Of a DNA stretch of 64,000 nucleotides, positions 8,414 through 16,871 are shown one piece after another (position 1 is the stretch's first letter; every line of letters starts with the position of its first letter). The DNA is taken from positions 62,001-126,000 of the forward strand of contig NZ_LGUR01000253.1 in NCBI RefSeq assembly GCF_001270495.1, written 5' to 3'. The notes under the pieces were generated by a model. The model searched no databases and was not told the origin of the DNA. It saw only the letters and a list, made by a program, of their open reading frames with translations. This stretch comes from Streptomyces viridochromogenes (GTDB taxonomy: Bacteria; Actinomycetota; Actinomycetes; Streptomycetales; Streptomycetaceae). The translations under genes were made by a program, and so were the position numbers.

Positions 8414-9141
8414 GCGACGGCAGCAGCATGAGCGACAGCGGCAACGAGACCGGTGTGAAGAGCAGCGACAGCGACGTCACCGTCGTCCACGTCATGCGGC
8501 ACGGCGAGGTCGCCAACCCGGACGGGATCCTCTACGGCCGTCTCGCGGGGTACCACCTGTCCGAGCTCGGGCGGCAGATGGCCGACCGGGTCGCCGAGCA
8601 CCTCGCCTCCCGCGACGTGACGTACGTCTGTGCCTCCCCGCTGGAGCGGGCGCAGGAGACCGCGACGCCGATCGCCAAGGCGCACGGGCTGGACCTCGCG
8701 ACCGACGCGCGGCTCATCGAGGCCGACAACGTCTTCCAGGGCAAGACCTTCGGGGTCGGGGACGGGGCGCTCAAGAGGCCGGAGAACTGGAAGCACCTCG
8801 TCAACCCCTTCAAGCCGTCCTGGGGCGAGCCGTACGTCGAGCAGGTCATCCGCATGATGGGCGCGCTCGACTCCGCCAAGGACGCCGCGCGGGGGCACGA
8901 GGCGGTGCTGGTCAGCCATCAGCTGCCGATCTGGATCGTGCGCAGCTATGTCGAGAAGCGGCGGCTGTGGCACGACCCGCGCAAGCGGCAGTGCACGCTC
9001 GCGTCCCTCACGAGCTTCACGTACCAGGGAGACAGGATCGTGTCCGTCGGCTACAGCGAGCCGGCCATCGACCTCGTCCCCGCCCATCTCCGCGCCGGCG
9101 CCAAGCCGGTGAAGGGGAAGGACAAGGCCTTCGGCGCCTAA
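8410..9141 (+). CDS. Histidine phosphatase (phosphoglycerate-mutase-like) protein
   Basis: The 243-residue product belongs to the histidine phosphatase superfamily. The RHG signature is at residues 30-32 (MRHGEVANP, phospho-acceptor His31), followed by [11 protein letters not shown] and the second histidine in LVSHQLPIW. The ATG at 8410 overlaps the hemL stop, and a second ATG at 8428 is possible. The Ser/Asp/Gly-rich first 20 residues are probably disordered. Members include mutases and small-molecule phosphatases, and the substrate is not evident. Coupling to hemL suggests co-regulation. A hairpin terminator follows at 9166. Confidence 0.85.
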   Translation: MSDGSSMSDSGNETGVKSSDSDVTVVHVMRHGEVANPDGILYGRLAGYHLSELGRQMADRVAEHLASRDVTYVCASPLERAQETATPIAKAHGLDLATDARLIEADNVFQGKTFGVGDGALKRPENWKHLVNPFKPSWGEPYVEQVIRMMGALDSAKDAARGHEAVLVSHQLPIWIVRSYVEKRRLWHDPRKRQCTLASLTSFTYQGDRIVSVGYSEPAIDLVPAHLRAGAKPVKGKDKAFGA

Positions 9142-9165
9142 GACACGTTTGTGACGTTTGTTGCT

Positions 9166-9188
9166 GTTCCTCCGTGATTCGGAGGAAC
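9166..9188 (+). terminator. Hairpin terminator after the hemL operon
   Basis: GTTCCTCCG (9166-9174) pairs perfectly with CGGAGGAAC (9180-9188) around a 5-nt loop. It begins 25 bp after the phosphatase stop and precedes a separately started gene. Confidence 0.7.
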
Positions 9189-9252
9189 CTTCCCGTTCGT
9201 CGTGCCCTCTGACTGGGTGACCACCCACAGGAGCACGACGGACGGGGCAGCA

Positions 9253-10557
9253 ATGCGCAACTTCAGCCGAAGGGGAGTCATCGGACTCGGTGCCGGAGCG
9301 GCCGCCGGCCTCGGACTGGCGGGGTGCGGCACTCTCACGTCGTCAGACGGGTCGAATCACGCCGGAGGTTCCACGAACGGCGGGGACAACAAGCCCGGCA
9401 CCCATGCCAACCGTGCCCGTCCCATAGGCGACGGCTCCACCTCCTACACCGGCAAGCAGCCGCACCAGCCCGGCAAGCCCGAGCCGCTGGAGCCGGGCCA
9501 GGAGCCGCCGCAGTTCGTCGTCTTCTCCTGGGACGGCGCCGGCGAGGTCGGCAACGGTCTCTTCCCGCGCTTCCTCGAACTCGCCAAGGAGCACGAGGCG
9601 CACATGACCTTCTTCCTCTCGGGGCTGTATCTGCTCCCTGAGTCGAAGAAGCGGCTGTACGAGCCGCCGAACAACCCGCGCGGCGCCTCCGACATCGGCT
9701 ACCTCACCGACGAGCACATCAAGGCGACGCTGAAGAACGTCCGTCAGGCGTGGCTCGACGGCCACGAGATCGGCACCCACTTCAACGGCCATTTCTGTGC
9801 GGGCACCGGCACCGTCGGGAACTGGACCGCGCAGCAGTGGCGCAGCGAGATCGACCAGGCCAAGGGCTTCGTCAAGGAGTGGCGTACGAACTCCGGGTGG
9901 ACCGATCTTCCCTCGCTGCCCTTCGACTACGACAAGGAGCTCGTCGGCGGCCGCACGCCCTGTCTCCTCGGCCAGGACAATCTGCTGCCCACGGCCCGTG
10001 AGCTCGGCTGGCGCTACGACGCCTCCTCGCCCGGCGGTCGCCAGGTGTGGCCGCAGAAGAAGCAGGGGCTGTGGGATCTGCCGTTGCAGCAGATACCTTT
10101 CCCCGGACGTTCGTTCGAGGTCCTCTCCATGGACTACAACATGCTCGCCAACCAGTCGATCAACTCGACGAACGCGCCCAGCCACAACTACCCCGGCTGG
10201 CGTGAGCAGTCGGCGCAGGCGTACATACAGGGGTTCAAGCGGGCGTACGAGTCAAACCGGGCACCCTTCTTCATAGGCAACCACTTCGAGCAGTGGAACG
10301 GCGGCATCTACATGGACGCCGTCGAGGCGGCCTTCAAGCACATCGCGCGGGAGAAGGAGAAGGGCGCCGACGTCCGGCTCGTCTCCTTCCGGCAGTTCGT
10401 GGACTGGATGGACGTACAGAAGCCGGACATTCTCGACAAGTTGCGCACTCTGGACGTCGGTCAGCAGCCCACCGGCGGCTGGAAGACCTTCCTGAAGAGC
10501 AGCCAGGGCGGCCAGGGCGGCCAGGGCGCTTCCGCGGGCACTCAAAACGCCGCCTGA
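9253..10557 (+). CDS. Tat-exported lipoprotein with polysaccharide-deacetylase-like (NodB/CE4) fold
   Basis: The 434-residue protein has a twin-arginine motif (FSRRGVIGLGAG) ending in the lipobox LAGC, so it is a predicted Tat lipoprotein on the outer face of the membrane. A Gly/Asn/Ser linker leads to a domain beginning QFVVFSWDGAGE. Asp94 is in the position of the catalytic/metal Asp of CE4 deacetylases, and HEIGTHFNGH gives His176 and His180 as metal ligands (HxxxH). Substrates of the family are peptidoglycan or chitin-like glycans. The ATG at 9253 is preferred over an upstream alternative because the signal peptide starts there. It stands alone between a terminator and the cytochrome c genes. 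Confidence 0.75.
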   Translation: MRNFSRRGVIGLGAGAAAGLGLAGCGTLTSSDGSNHAGGSTNGGDNKPGTHANRARPIGDGSTSYTGKQPHQPGKPEPLEPGQEPPQFVVFSWDGAGEVGNGLFPRFLELAKEHEAHMTFFLSGLYLLPESKKRLYEPPNNPRGASDIGYLTDEHIKATLKNVRQAWLDGHEIGTHFNGHFCAGTGTVGNWTAQQWRSEIDQAKGFVKEWRTNSGWTDLPSLPFDYDKELVGGRTPCLLGQDNLLPTARELGWRYDASSPGGRQVWPQKKQGLWDLPLQQIPFPGRSFEVLSMDYNMLANQSINSTNAPSHNYPGWREQSAQAYIQGFKRAYESNRAPFFIGNHFEQWNGGIYMDAVEAAFKHIAREKEKGADVRLVSFRQFVDWMDVQKPDILDKLRTLDVGQQPTGGWKTFLKSSQGGQGGQGASAGTQNAA

Positions 10558-10623
10558 AATGCGGGTCTACGTCCGGGAGGGGGGTGCCAAAGATCCCCGG
10601 AACGGGCATGCGAAACTTTTCAC

Positions 10624-11226
10624 ATGAGTGCCGCCAGTCGCGCCCGTAGCCGTACCGCCCTGCTCGCCACAGCCGCCGCCGTGGCCGCGCTGACCCTGTC
10701 CGCGTGCAGCTCCGGCGGTACGTCGGGCGGTGGCGGTGACACGGGCTTCGTCCCCGGCGACAACGGCATCGACACGGTCGCCCAGGACAAGCGGGCGGCG
10801 GCGCCGGTCCTCTCCGGCGAGACGATCGACGGCAAGCAGCTCTCCACCGCCGGCACCAAGGGCAAGGTCCTCGTCATCAACGTATGGGGATCGTGGTGCC
10901 CGCCGTGCCGCGCCGAGGCGAAGAACTTCCAGACCGTCTACGACGACGTCAAGGGACAGGGCGTCGAGTTCGTCGGCATCAACACCCGGGACACCAACAC
11001 CACCGTCGCCAAGGCCTTCGAGAAGGAGTTCGGGATCACCTACCCGAGCCTGTACGACCCCACGGGCAAGCAGATGCTCCGCTTCAAGAAGGGCACGCTC
11101 AACCCGCAGGCCATCCCCTCCACGCTCGTCATCGACCGCAAGGGCAGGCTCGCCGCCCGCGCGCTGACGCCGCTGAGCGAGGAGACCCTGCGCAGCATGC
11201 TCAAGCCCGTCCTCGCGGAGAAGTGA
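10624..11226 (+). CDS. TlpA/ResA-like thioredoxin-fold lipoprotein
   Basis: This 200-residue lipoprotein (signal ending LTLSAC) carries a thioredoxin fold with the active site WCPPC, Cys92 and Cys95. It should act outside the membrane to reduce the CxxCH cysteines of apocytochrome c before haem attachment, with reducing power supplied by CcdA encoded 2 bp downstream. The length and the NVWGSWCPPCRAE string match ResA/TlpA proteins. It heads a four-gene set (this gene, ccdA, resB, ccsB) with junctions of 4 bp or less. Confidence 0.9.
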   Translation: MSAASRARSRTALLATAAAVAALTLSACSSGGTSGGGGDTGFVPGDNGIDTVAQDKRAAAPVLSGETIDGKQLSTAGTKGKVLVINVWGSWCPPCRAEAKNFQTVYDDVKGQGVEFVGINTRDTNTTVAKAFEKEFGITYPSLYDPTGKQMLRFKKGTLNPQAIPSTLVIDRKGRLAARALTPLSEETLRSMLKPVLAEK

Positions 11227-11227
11227 C

Positions 11228-11995
11228 GTGAGCGCAGTCACCATGCTCGCCGAGGGGCCGAACCAGACGGTGATGAGCGGCGCCCTGCTGATCGCACTGC
11301 CGATCGCCCTGCTCGCCGGTCTCGTCTCCTTCTTCTCCCCGTGCGTCCTGCCGCTCGTGCCCGGATACCTGTCCTACGTCACCGGAGTCAGCGGCACCGA
11401 TCTGCACGAGGCCCGGCGCGGGCGGATGGCCGCAGGCGCCACCCTGTTCGTGCTCGGCTTCACCGCCGTGTTCGTCTCCGGCGGGGCGCTGTTCGGCTAC
11501 TGGGGCCAGAACCTCCAGGAGAACAAGGACGTCCTGACGAAGGTCCTCGGCGTCCTCATGGTCCTCATGGGCCTGTTCTTCATGGGCCTGATGCCCTGGC
11601 TCACCCAGCGGGAGTTCCGCTTCCACACCAAGCCGGCCACCGGACTCGCCGGCGCCCCGCTGCTCGGTGCCCTCTTCGGCATCGGCTGGACGCCCTGCCT
11701 CGGCCCCACCCTCTCCTCCGTGACGATCCTCGCGGCCAACGAGGGCAGCGCGGGCCGCGGCGCCATACTCACCGTCGCCTACTGCCTGGGCCTCGGCCTC
11801 CCCTTCGTGCTCGCTGCCGTAGCCTTCCGCAAGGCCCTCGGCGCCTTCGCCTGGGTCAAGCGCCACTACGTCTGGGTGATGCGCATCGGCGGCACCATGA
11901 TGATCGCGACCGGTGTGCTGCTGCTGACCGGCGCTTGGGACCGCATCGTGCAGGAGATGCAGGTCTGGTCCACCGGCTTCACTGTGGGGATCTGA
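11228..11995 (+). CDS. ccdA: Cytochrome c biogenesis thiol-disulfide transporter
   Basis: The 255-residue polytopic membrane protein passes electrons from cytosolic thioredoxin across the membrane to the ResA-like partner. The paired redox cysteines are Cys39 in FSPCVLPLVPGY and Cys157 in WTPCLGPTLS, each in a Pro-rich membrane helix as in CcdA/DsbD-beta. About six membrane segments are visible. A GTG start lies 2 nt after the preceding stop. Confidence 0.95.
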   Translation: MSAVTMLAEGPNQTVMSGALLIALPIALLAGLVSFFSPCVLPLVPGYLSYVTGVSGTDLHEARRGRMAAGATLFVLGFTAVFVSGGALFGYWGQNLQENKDVLTKVLGVLMVLMGLFFMGLMPWLTQREFRFHTKPATGLAGAPLLGALFGIGWTPCLGPTLSSVTILAANEGSAGRGAILTVAYCLGLGLPFVLAAVAFRKALGAFAWVKRHYVWVMRIGGTMMIATGVLLLTGAWDRIVQEMQVWSTGFTVGI

Positions 11996-11998
11996 TCC

Positions 11999-13738
11999 AT
12001 GAGCAACACGACCGACAAGGCCGCCCCCGAGAGCCAGGGCCAAGGCCAGGACCGGGACCAGGACCTGGACGCCGCCGGCTCCCAGCTCTCCACCGCCCCC
12101 ACGGAGGACGCGCCCAACCTGCCCTCCCTCGGCGTCATCGGCTGGGCCCGCTGGTTCTGGCGGCAGCTGACCTCGATGCGGGTCGCGCTGCTGCTGCTCC
12201 TGCTGCTGTCGCTCGGCGCGATTCCCGGCTCGCTCATCCCGCAGACCGGCATCGACGAGACGAAGGTCGCCGAGTTCCGCAAGACGCACGAGACGCTCGC
12301 GCCCATCTACGACAAGCTCGGCCTCTTCCACGTCTACAGCTCGGTGTGGTTCTCCGCGATCTACATCCTGCTGTTCGTCTCCCTCATCGGCTGCATCGTC
12401 CCGCGCACCTGGCAGTTCGTCGGCCAGCTGCGCGGCCGCCCGCCGGGCGCCCCCAAGCGCCTGACCCGGCTGCCCGCCTACACCACCTGGCGCACCGAGG
12501 CCGAGCCCGAGCAGGTCCGCGAGGTCGCGCTCGCCCTGCTGAAGAAGCGCCGCTTCCGCGCCCACCTGGCCGGCGATGCCGTCGCCGCCGAGAAGGGCTA
12601 TCTGCGCGAGGTCGGCAACCTCGCCTTCCACATCGCGCTGATCGTGATGCTGATCGCCTTCGCCTGGGGCCAGCTGTTCAAGTCCGAGGGCAACAAGCTG
12701 ATCGTCGAGGGCGACGGGTTCTCCAACACCCTCACCCAGTACGACGACTTCAAGTCCGGCAGCCTCTTCACCCAGGACGACCTGGATCCGTTCAGCTTCA
12801 ACCTGAAGAACTTCGTCGGCAGCTACGAGCCGTCCGGCCCCAACCGGGGCACCCCGCGGGTCTACAAGGCGGACATCACCTACAGCGTGGGCTCCTCCGA
12901 CAAGGAGAAGAAGACCACCATCGAGGTCAACGAGCCGCTGGAGATCGGCGACTCGAAGGTCTACCTCGTCAGCCACGGCTACGCCCCCGTCATCACGGTC
13001 CGCGACGGCAAGGGCAAGGTCGTCTACCAGGACGCGGCTCCTCTCCTCCCGCTCGACGGCAACGTCACCTCCACCGGCGCGATCAAGGTCATGGACGGCT
13101 ACCGCAACGCCAAGGGCGAGCGGGAACAGCTCGGCTTCCAGGCCTTCTTCCTGCCCTCCTACGTCAAGGGCAACGAGCTCGCCTCGCAGTTCCCGGCGCT
13201 GCTGAACCCGGTGCTGAACCTGGAGGCGTACCACGGCGACCTCGGGGTCGACGCGGGCATCCCGCAGAGCGTGTACCAGCTGGACAAGAAGAACCTGAAG
13301 GGGTTCAAGGACTCCAAGGGCGCCCAGGTCAGGGAGAACCTGAAGCCCGGCGAGACCATGAAGCTCCCGAACGGCGCCGGCTCGGTCACCTTCGAGAAGG
13401 AGATCAAGGAGTGGGCCGGCTTCCAGGTCGCCCGCCAGCCCGCCAGCGGCTGGGCGCTCGCCGGCAGCCTCGCCGCGATCTTCGGCCTCGCCGCCTCCCT
13501 CTTCATCCAGCGCCGACGCGTATGGGTGCGGGCCGCCACCGGCGCTGACGGCGTCACCGTCGTCGAGATGGCCGGCCTCGGCCGCAGCGAGTCCGCCAAG
13601 CTGCCCGAGGAGCTCGGCGACCTCGCCGGGATCCTGTACGAGCAGGCGCCGGGCGCGCCCGACCCCGACGACGACCCCGCAGATTCCGAAGCTTCCCCCC
13701 ACCCCCAAGCCGTACCTGCCGAAGGGGCTGAGAAGTGA
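11999..13738 (+). CDS. resB: Cytochrome c biogenesis protein ResB
   Basis: The 579-residue membrane protein is one half of the System II haem-handling/cytochrome c synthase complex with CcsB. The N-terminal 50 residues are a polar Gln/Asp-rich tail. Membrane segments follow (MRVALLLLLLLSLGAIPGSLIP and AIYILLFVSLIGCIVP), then a large extracytoplasmic domain and a final segment near LAGSLAAIFGLAASLFI. The R-Y-like motif after the last helix and the length fit actinobacterial ResB. The stop overlaps the ccsB start by GTGA. Confidence 0.93.
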   Translation: MSNTTDKAAPESQGQGQDRDQDLDAAGSQLSTAPTEDAPNLPSLGVIGWARWFWRQLTSMRVALLLLLLLSLGAIPGSLIPQTGIDETKVAEFRKTHETLAPIYDKLGLFHVYSSVWFSAIYILLFVSLIGCIVPRTWQFVGQLRGRPPGAPKRLTRLPAYTTWRTEAEPEQVREVALALLKKRRFRAHLAGDAVAAEKGYLREVGNLAFHIALIVMLIAFAWGQLFKSEGNKLIVEGDGFSNTLTQYDDFKSGSLFTQDDLDPFSFNLKNFVGSYEPSGPNRGTPRVYKADITYSVGSSDKEKKTTIEVNEPLEIGDSKVYLVSHGYAPVITVRDGKGKVVYQDAAPLLPLDGNVTSTGAIKVMDGYRNAKGEREQLGFQAFFLPSYVKGNELASQFPALLNPVLNLEAYHGDLGVDAGIPQSVYQLDKKNLKGFKDSKGAQVRENLKPGETMKLPNGAGSVTFEKEIKEWAGFQVARQPASGWALAGSLAAIFGLAASLFIQRRRVWVRAATGADGVTVVEMAGLGRSESAKLPEELGDLAGILYEQAPGAPDPDDDPADSEASPHPQAVPAEGAEK

Positions 13739-14835
13739 CTCTCGCCGCCGCAACCGATCTGGCCGCCGCCACCAACGAAAACCTGGCGAACATCAGCAAC
13801 ACGCTGATCTACTCGTCGATGGCCGTCTACACCCTGGCCTTCTTCGCGTACATCGCCGAATGGCTCCTCGGCAGCCGCAGCAAGGTCGGCCGTACGGCCG
13901 CCGCGCTCACCCCGGCGAAGGCCGACAAAGCCGCCGCGCCCGCCGTCACCGTGAAGAAGGGCGGCTCCACCGCCGTACTGGAGCGGCCCAAGGTCGTCGT
14001 GCGGGCAGCGGCCGGTCAGCGGGACGTGCCGGACGGGCCCGGGGCGCACGGCGGGGACGCACAGGGCGACCTCTACGGGCGTATCGCCATCTCCCTCACG
14101 ATCCTCGCCTTCCTGATCGAGTTCGGTGGTGTGCTCGCGCGGGCTCTGTCGGTGCAGCGGGCGCCGTGGGGCAACATGTACGAGTTCAACATCACCTTCT
14201 CCACGGTCGCCGTCGGGGTGTACCTCGCGCTGCTCGCGCTGAAGAAGAACGTGCGCTGGCTGGGGCTGTTCCTGATCACCACGGTCCTCCTCGATCTCGG
14301 CCTCGCCGTCACTGTCTTGTACACCGCGAGTGACCAGTTGGTTCCCGCCCTTCACTCGTACTGGCTGTACATCCACGTCTCCACCGCGATCTTCTGCGGC
14401 GCGGTCTTCTACGTCGGCGCCGTCTCCACACTGCTCTACCTCTTCAAGGACTCGTACGAGAACAAGCTGGCCGGCGGCGGCACCCCGGGCCGCTTCGCGA
14501 ACTCCGTCCTGGACCGGCTGCCCGCCTCGGCGTCCCTCGACAAGTTCTCCTACCGGGTCAACGCCGCGGTGTTCCCGCTGTGGACGTTCACGATCATCGC
14601 GGGCGCGATCTGGGCGGGCGACGCCTGGGGCCGCTACTGGGGCTGGGACCCCAAGGAGACCTGGTCCTTCATCACCTGGGTCGCCTACGCCTGCTACCTG
14701 CACGCCCGCGCCACGGCCGGCTGGAAGGGCCGCAAGGCCGCCTACCTGGCCCTGATCGCCTTCGGCTGCTGGCTGTTCAACTACTACGGCGTCAACATCT
14801 TCGTCTCCGGCAAGCACTCCTACGCCGGGGTGTAG
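13735..14835 (+). CDS. ccsB: Cytochrome c biogenesis protein CcsB/ResC (haem-handling)
   Basis: The 366-residue polytopic protein carries the tryptophan-rich WWD-type haem-binding motif at residues 302-305 and beyond (WGWDPKETWSFITWVAYACYLHAR), flanked by membrane helices containing His residues that would ligate haem. An Ala/Lys-rich cytosolic insert follows the first helix (residues 45-110). It forms the haem exporter and cytochrome c synthase with ResB. The GTG start overlaps the resB stop. Confidence 0.95.
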   Translation: MTLAAATDLAAATNENLANISNTLIYSSMAVYTLAFFAYIAEWLLGSRSKVGRTAAALTPAKADKAAAPAVTVKKGGSTAVLERPKVVVRAAAGQRDVPDGPGAHGGDAQGDLYGRIAISLTILAFLIEFGGVLARALSVQRAPWGNMYEFNITFSTVAVGVYLALLALKKNVRWLGLFLITTVLLDLGLAVTVLYTASDQLVPALHSYWLYIHVSTAIFCGAVFYVGAVSTLLYLFKDSYENKLAGGGTPGRFANSVLDRLPASASLDKFSYRVNAAVFPLWTFTIIAGAIWAGDAWGRYWGWDPKETWSFITWVAYACYLHARATAGWKGRKAAYLALIAFGCWLFNYYGVNIFVSGKHSYAGV

Positions 14836-14874
14836 GTCCGGTAGCGGCGGGGTGCGTTTCGCGCCCGGCGGGGT

Positions 14875-14880
14875 CAGGCT
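14875..14880 (+). promoter_or_regulatory. -10-like hexamer for a leaderless start
   Basis: CAGGCT ends exactly 6 nt before the ATG at 14887. This spacing puts the predicted transcription start at the first base of the start codon. No ribosome binding site precedes the ATG. Confidence 0.4.
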
Positions 14881-14886
14881 GGTGTC

Positions 14887-15300
14887 ATGACCGGTTCGGT
14901 GGAACAGGGCACCAGCCAGACCCATGGAAGTACGCACATCCTGCACTTCCTGGTGCGTTTTCCGCAGGCCATGGAGACGGTCTGGCCCGCGCTGGCCACC
15001 CCTGAGGGGCTCGCGTCCTGGTTCACGCCCGCCGACGTCCTGGAACCCCGCCTGGGGGGTGCGGTCACGCTGCGTGACATCGGGGCGGGGCGGATCACCG
15101 CGTGGGACGTGGAGCGGGTCGCCGAGTACACGGTGGAGGCCGGCGGCCGGATCAGGTTCCATCTGGAGCGGGACGGGGACGAGGGCAGCATCCTGCGCTT
15201 CACCCACGAGTCCCAGGGCGTCCAGGGCGAGAAGGAGTCGGAGTCCCGTTGGCGGGTGCGCTTCGAGCGGCTGGTCGGCGTACTCGAAGCGGGCTCCTGA
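14887..15300 (+). CDS. SRPBCC-domain (AHSA1/START-like) protein
   Basis: The 137-residue protein has the SRPBCC pattern: an N-terminal strand (ILHFLVRFPQAMETVWPALATPEGLASWFTPADV), a central GGxVTLRDIGAG strand, and a C-terminal helix (WRVRFERLVGVLEAG). Family members bind hydrophobic ligands or act as HSP90-activator-like domains, and no ligand can be inferred here. It is the last plus-strand gene before a minus-strand block and ends 4 bp from the convergent condensation-domain gene. Confidence 0.78.
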   Translation: MTGSVEQGTSQTHGSTHILHFLVRFPQAMETVWPALATPEGLASWFTPADVLEPRLGGAVTLRDIGAGRITAWDVERVAEYTVEAGGRIRFHLERDGDEGSILRFTHESQGVQGEKESESRWRVRFERLVGVLEAGS

Positions 15301-15304
15301 GCGC

Positions 15305-16678
15305 TCAGGACACGGTCGAGGCGATGACGTCCCGCAGCCGCTCCATGTAGAGCCGCATGTTCTTGTACGCGATGTCGGTGTCCGGGTAGCGGCAGGTGAA
15401 CCACAGGCCCTCGTGGAGCCGGTTGAACCACACGTACACCTTGTCGCCGTACGTCACCCTGCCCAGTCCGTACACCTTCCGCTCGGTCCACCGCGCGGAG
15501 CCGGGGACGCCCCGGGCGTCGAGGAACGAGACGACCGAGTACAGGTCGGGTGAGGTCGGGCGGAAGTCCGAGCCGAGCAGGTCCAGGGCCCGGGCGAGCG
15601 GGATGCGGGCCAGCGGCCTGTTGGTCCGCAGCTCGGCGCGCACGGTCTTCAGGGCGCTGACGAAATCGGGTGCGGCCGTCACGGGAACCTCGATCGGCAC
15701 GGCACCGACGAACCAGCCCACGGAGTCCGACCACTGTGTCGTGTCCCGGGTGTGGAACGGTACGACCGTGCGGTAGACGGGCTCTCCGCCCAGCTCGTGC
15801 ACGACCAGGCTCGTGGCGGCCAGCACCCCGACCAGGCTTCCGCCGTAGGGGCGGCAGTACGCCTCGAACGCCGCGGCGGTGTCGGCGTCCACGATCATCT
15901 CGCGCATGAGCTTCTGGGGCTGCAACCCGTCGGTGTCGATGCCGAGCTCGACGGGGAAGTTCGGCAGCTGTCCGTCGCAGCGGTTGATGAACTCCCGCCA
16001 GCGGGCGACGATCACGTGGTCGTCGTCGATCCGATCCGCCCGCTCCCGCTCGATCTCGCAGAAGTCGACGTAACTGCCGACCGGCGGCTCCTCCATGGGG
16101 AGGCCCTCGACGGCCGCCGCGTAGAGGTCGTGGATCTCGGCGGGGATGCGCATGATCGAGTAGCCGTCGACGTTGCTGTGGTCGAAAGCCATGTAGACGC
16201 TGGTGCAGTCGTCCCGGACGACCGCCGCGTAGATGAAGTTCGGCCAGCGCAGCGCGTACGCCGCGGCATCGAAGCGGTCCTGGAGGTGCTGGACCAGTTC
16301 CGGCGCGGCGGGGAAGTCGCCGACCACCGCACGCTGGAGTGACACGGTCTCGGCGTCGACAGTGAACCGTCGCATCGCGCCGTCGCTCCAGCGGAAGCCG
16401 CTGCGCAACGTCTCGTGCCGGAGCGTCCAGCCGTGCAGCGCCTCGTGCAGCGCGTCGAGATCGACCGGGCCCGGGATGTCGAACGCGGTGCCGAGCCAGG
16501 TCGGCAGGAACAGACCGTCCTCGCGTACGGAGCGGACCGTCCTGAGATGCGACTCCTGAACATACGCGGGCGGCCTGGAGTCCTCGGGCAGACCTGTCGC
16601 CGCCGCCACCGTCGCCGGGCTGAGCGTCCATTCGACGAGTCGTCCGGGCCGGACTTCGCAGCGCTGGATGTCAGTCAT
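15305..16678 (-). CDS. Free-standing condensation-domain (NRPS C-domain-like) protein
   Basis: The 457-residue protein is a single chloramphenicol-acetyltransferase-like condensation fold. The catalytic block reads AFDHSNVDGYS with DHSNVDG at residues 166-172, matching HHxxxDG except that the first His is Asp. Later blocks (DSVGWFVGAVPIEVP and RIPLARALDLLG) fit the acceptor half and latch. No adenylation or carrier-protein domain or gene is nearby, so it may be a stand-alone amide/ester-forming acyltransferase of the PapA type. The ATG at 16678 is preferred; the upstream extension is not protein-like. Membership of the fold is clear and the reaction is unknown. Confidence 0.8.
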   Translation of the reverse strand: MTDIQRCEVRPGRLVEWTLSPATVAAATGLPEDSRPPAYVQESHLRTVRSVREDGLFLPTWLGTAFDIPGPVDLDALHEALHGWTLRHETLRSGFRWSDGAMRRFTVDAETVSLQRAVVGDFPAAPELVQHLQDRFDAAAYALRWPNFIYAAVVRDDCTSVYMAFDHSNVDGYSIMRIPAEIHDLYAAAVEGLPMEEPPVGSYVDFCEIERERADRIDDDHVIVARWREFINRCDGQLPNFPVELGIDTDGLQPQKLMREMIVDADTAAAFEAYCRPYGGSLVGVLAATSLVVHELGGEPVYRTVVPFHTRDTTQWSDSVGWFVGAVPIEVPVTAAPDFVSALKTVRAELRTNRPLARIPLARALDLLGSDFRPTSPDLYSVVSFLDARGVPGSARWTERKVYGLGRVTYGDKVYVWFNRLHEGLWFTCRYPDTDIAYKNMRLYMERLRDVIASTVS

Positions 16679-16819
16679 TCGCACGGGCGGCTCCATTCGC
16701 GGCGGGGGACACACCCAAACGGGTGGTATCCCGCCCAACGAGGCAACCCTTACTCAGAAACGGTTCGCAGTGGCCGGCCGACCGTGCTCAGGCGACCGTG
16801 TTCAGGCCGCGGTCATCGG

Positions 16820-16856
16820 TTGACGGTGGTCAGTTGACGGTGGTCAGTTGACGGCG
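16820..16856. repeat. 14-bp tandem repeat just 3' of the oxygenase gene
   Basis: TTGACGGTGGTCAG occurs at 16820-16833 and 16834-16847, followed by a partial third copy. The unit resembles the end of the neighbouring coding sequence (CAGTCGACGGTGATCG on the plus strand at 16871-16886), which suggests repeated duplication of the gene's 3' end. Confidence 0.85.
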
Positions 16857-16871
16857 ACCGGTCGGCGGCGA

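Noticed and set aside
11201..13753. 850-residue minus-strand frame opposite ccdA and resB
   Set aside because: The translation is Gly/Glu/Arg/Ala-rich with no domain, and the plus strand holds the conserved cytochrome c genes.
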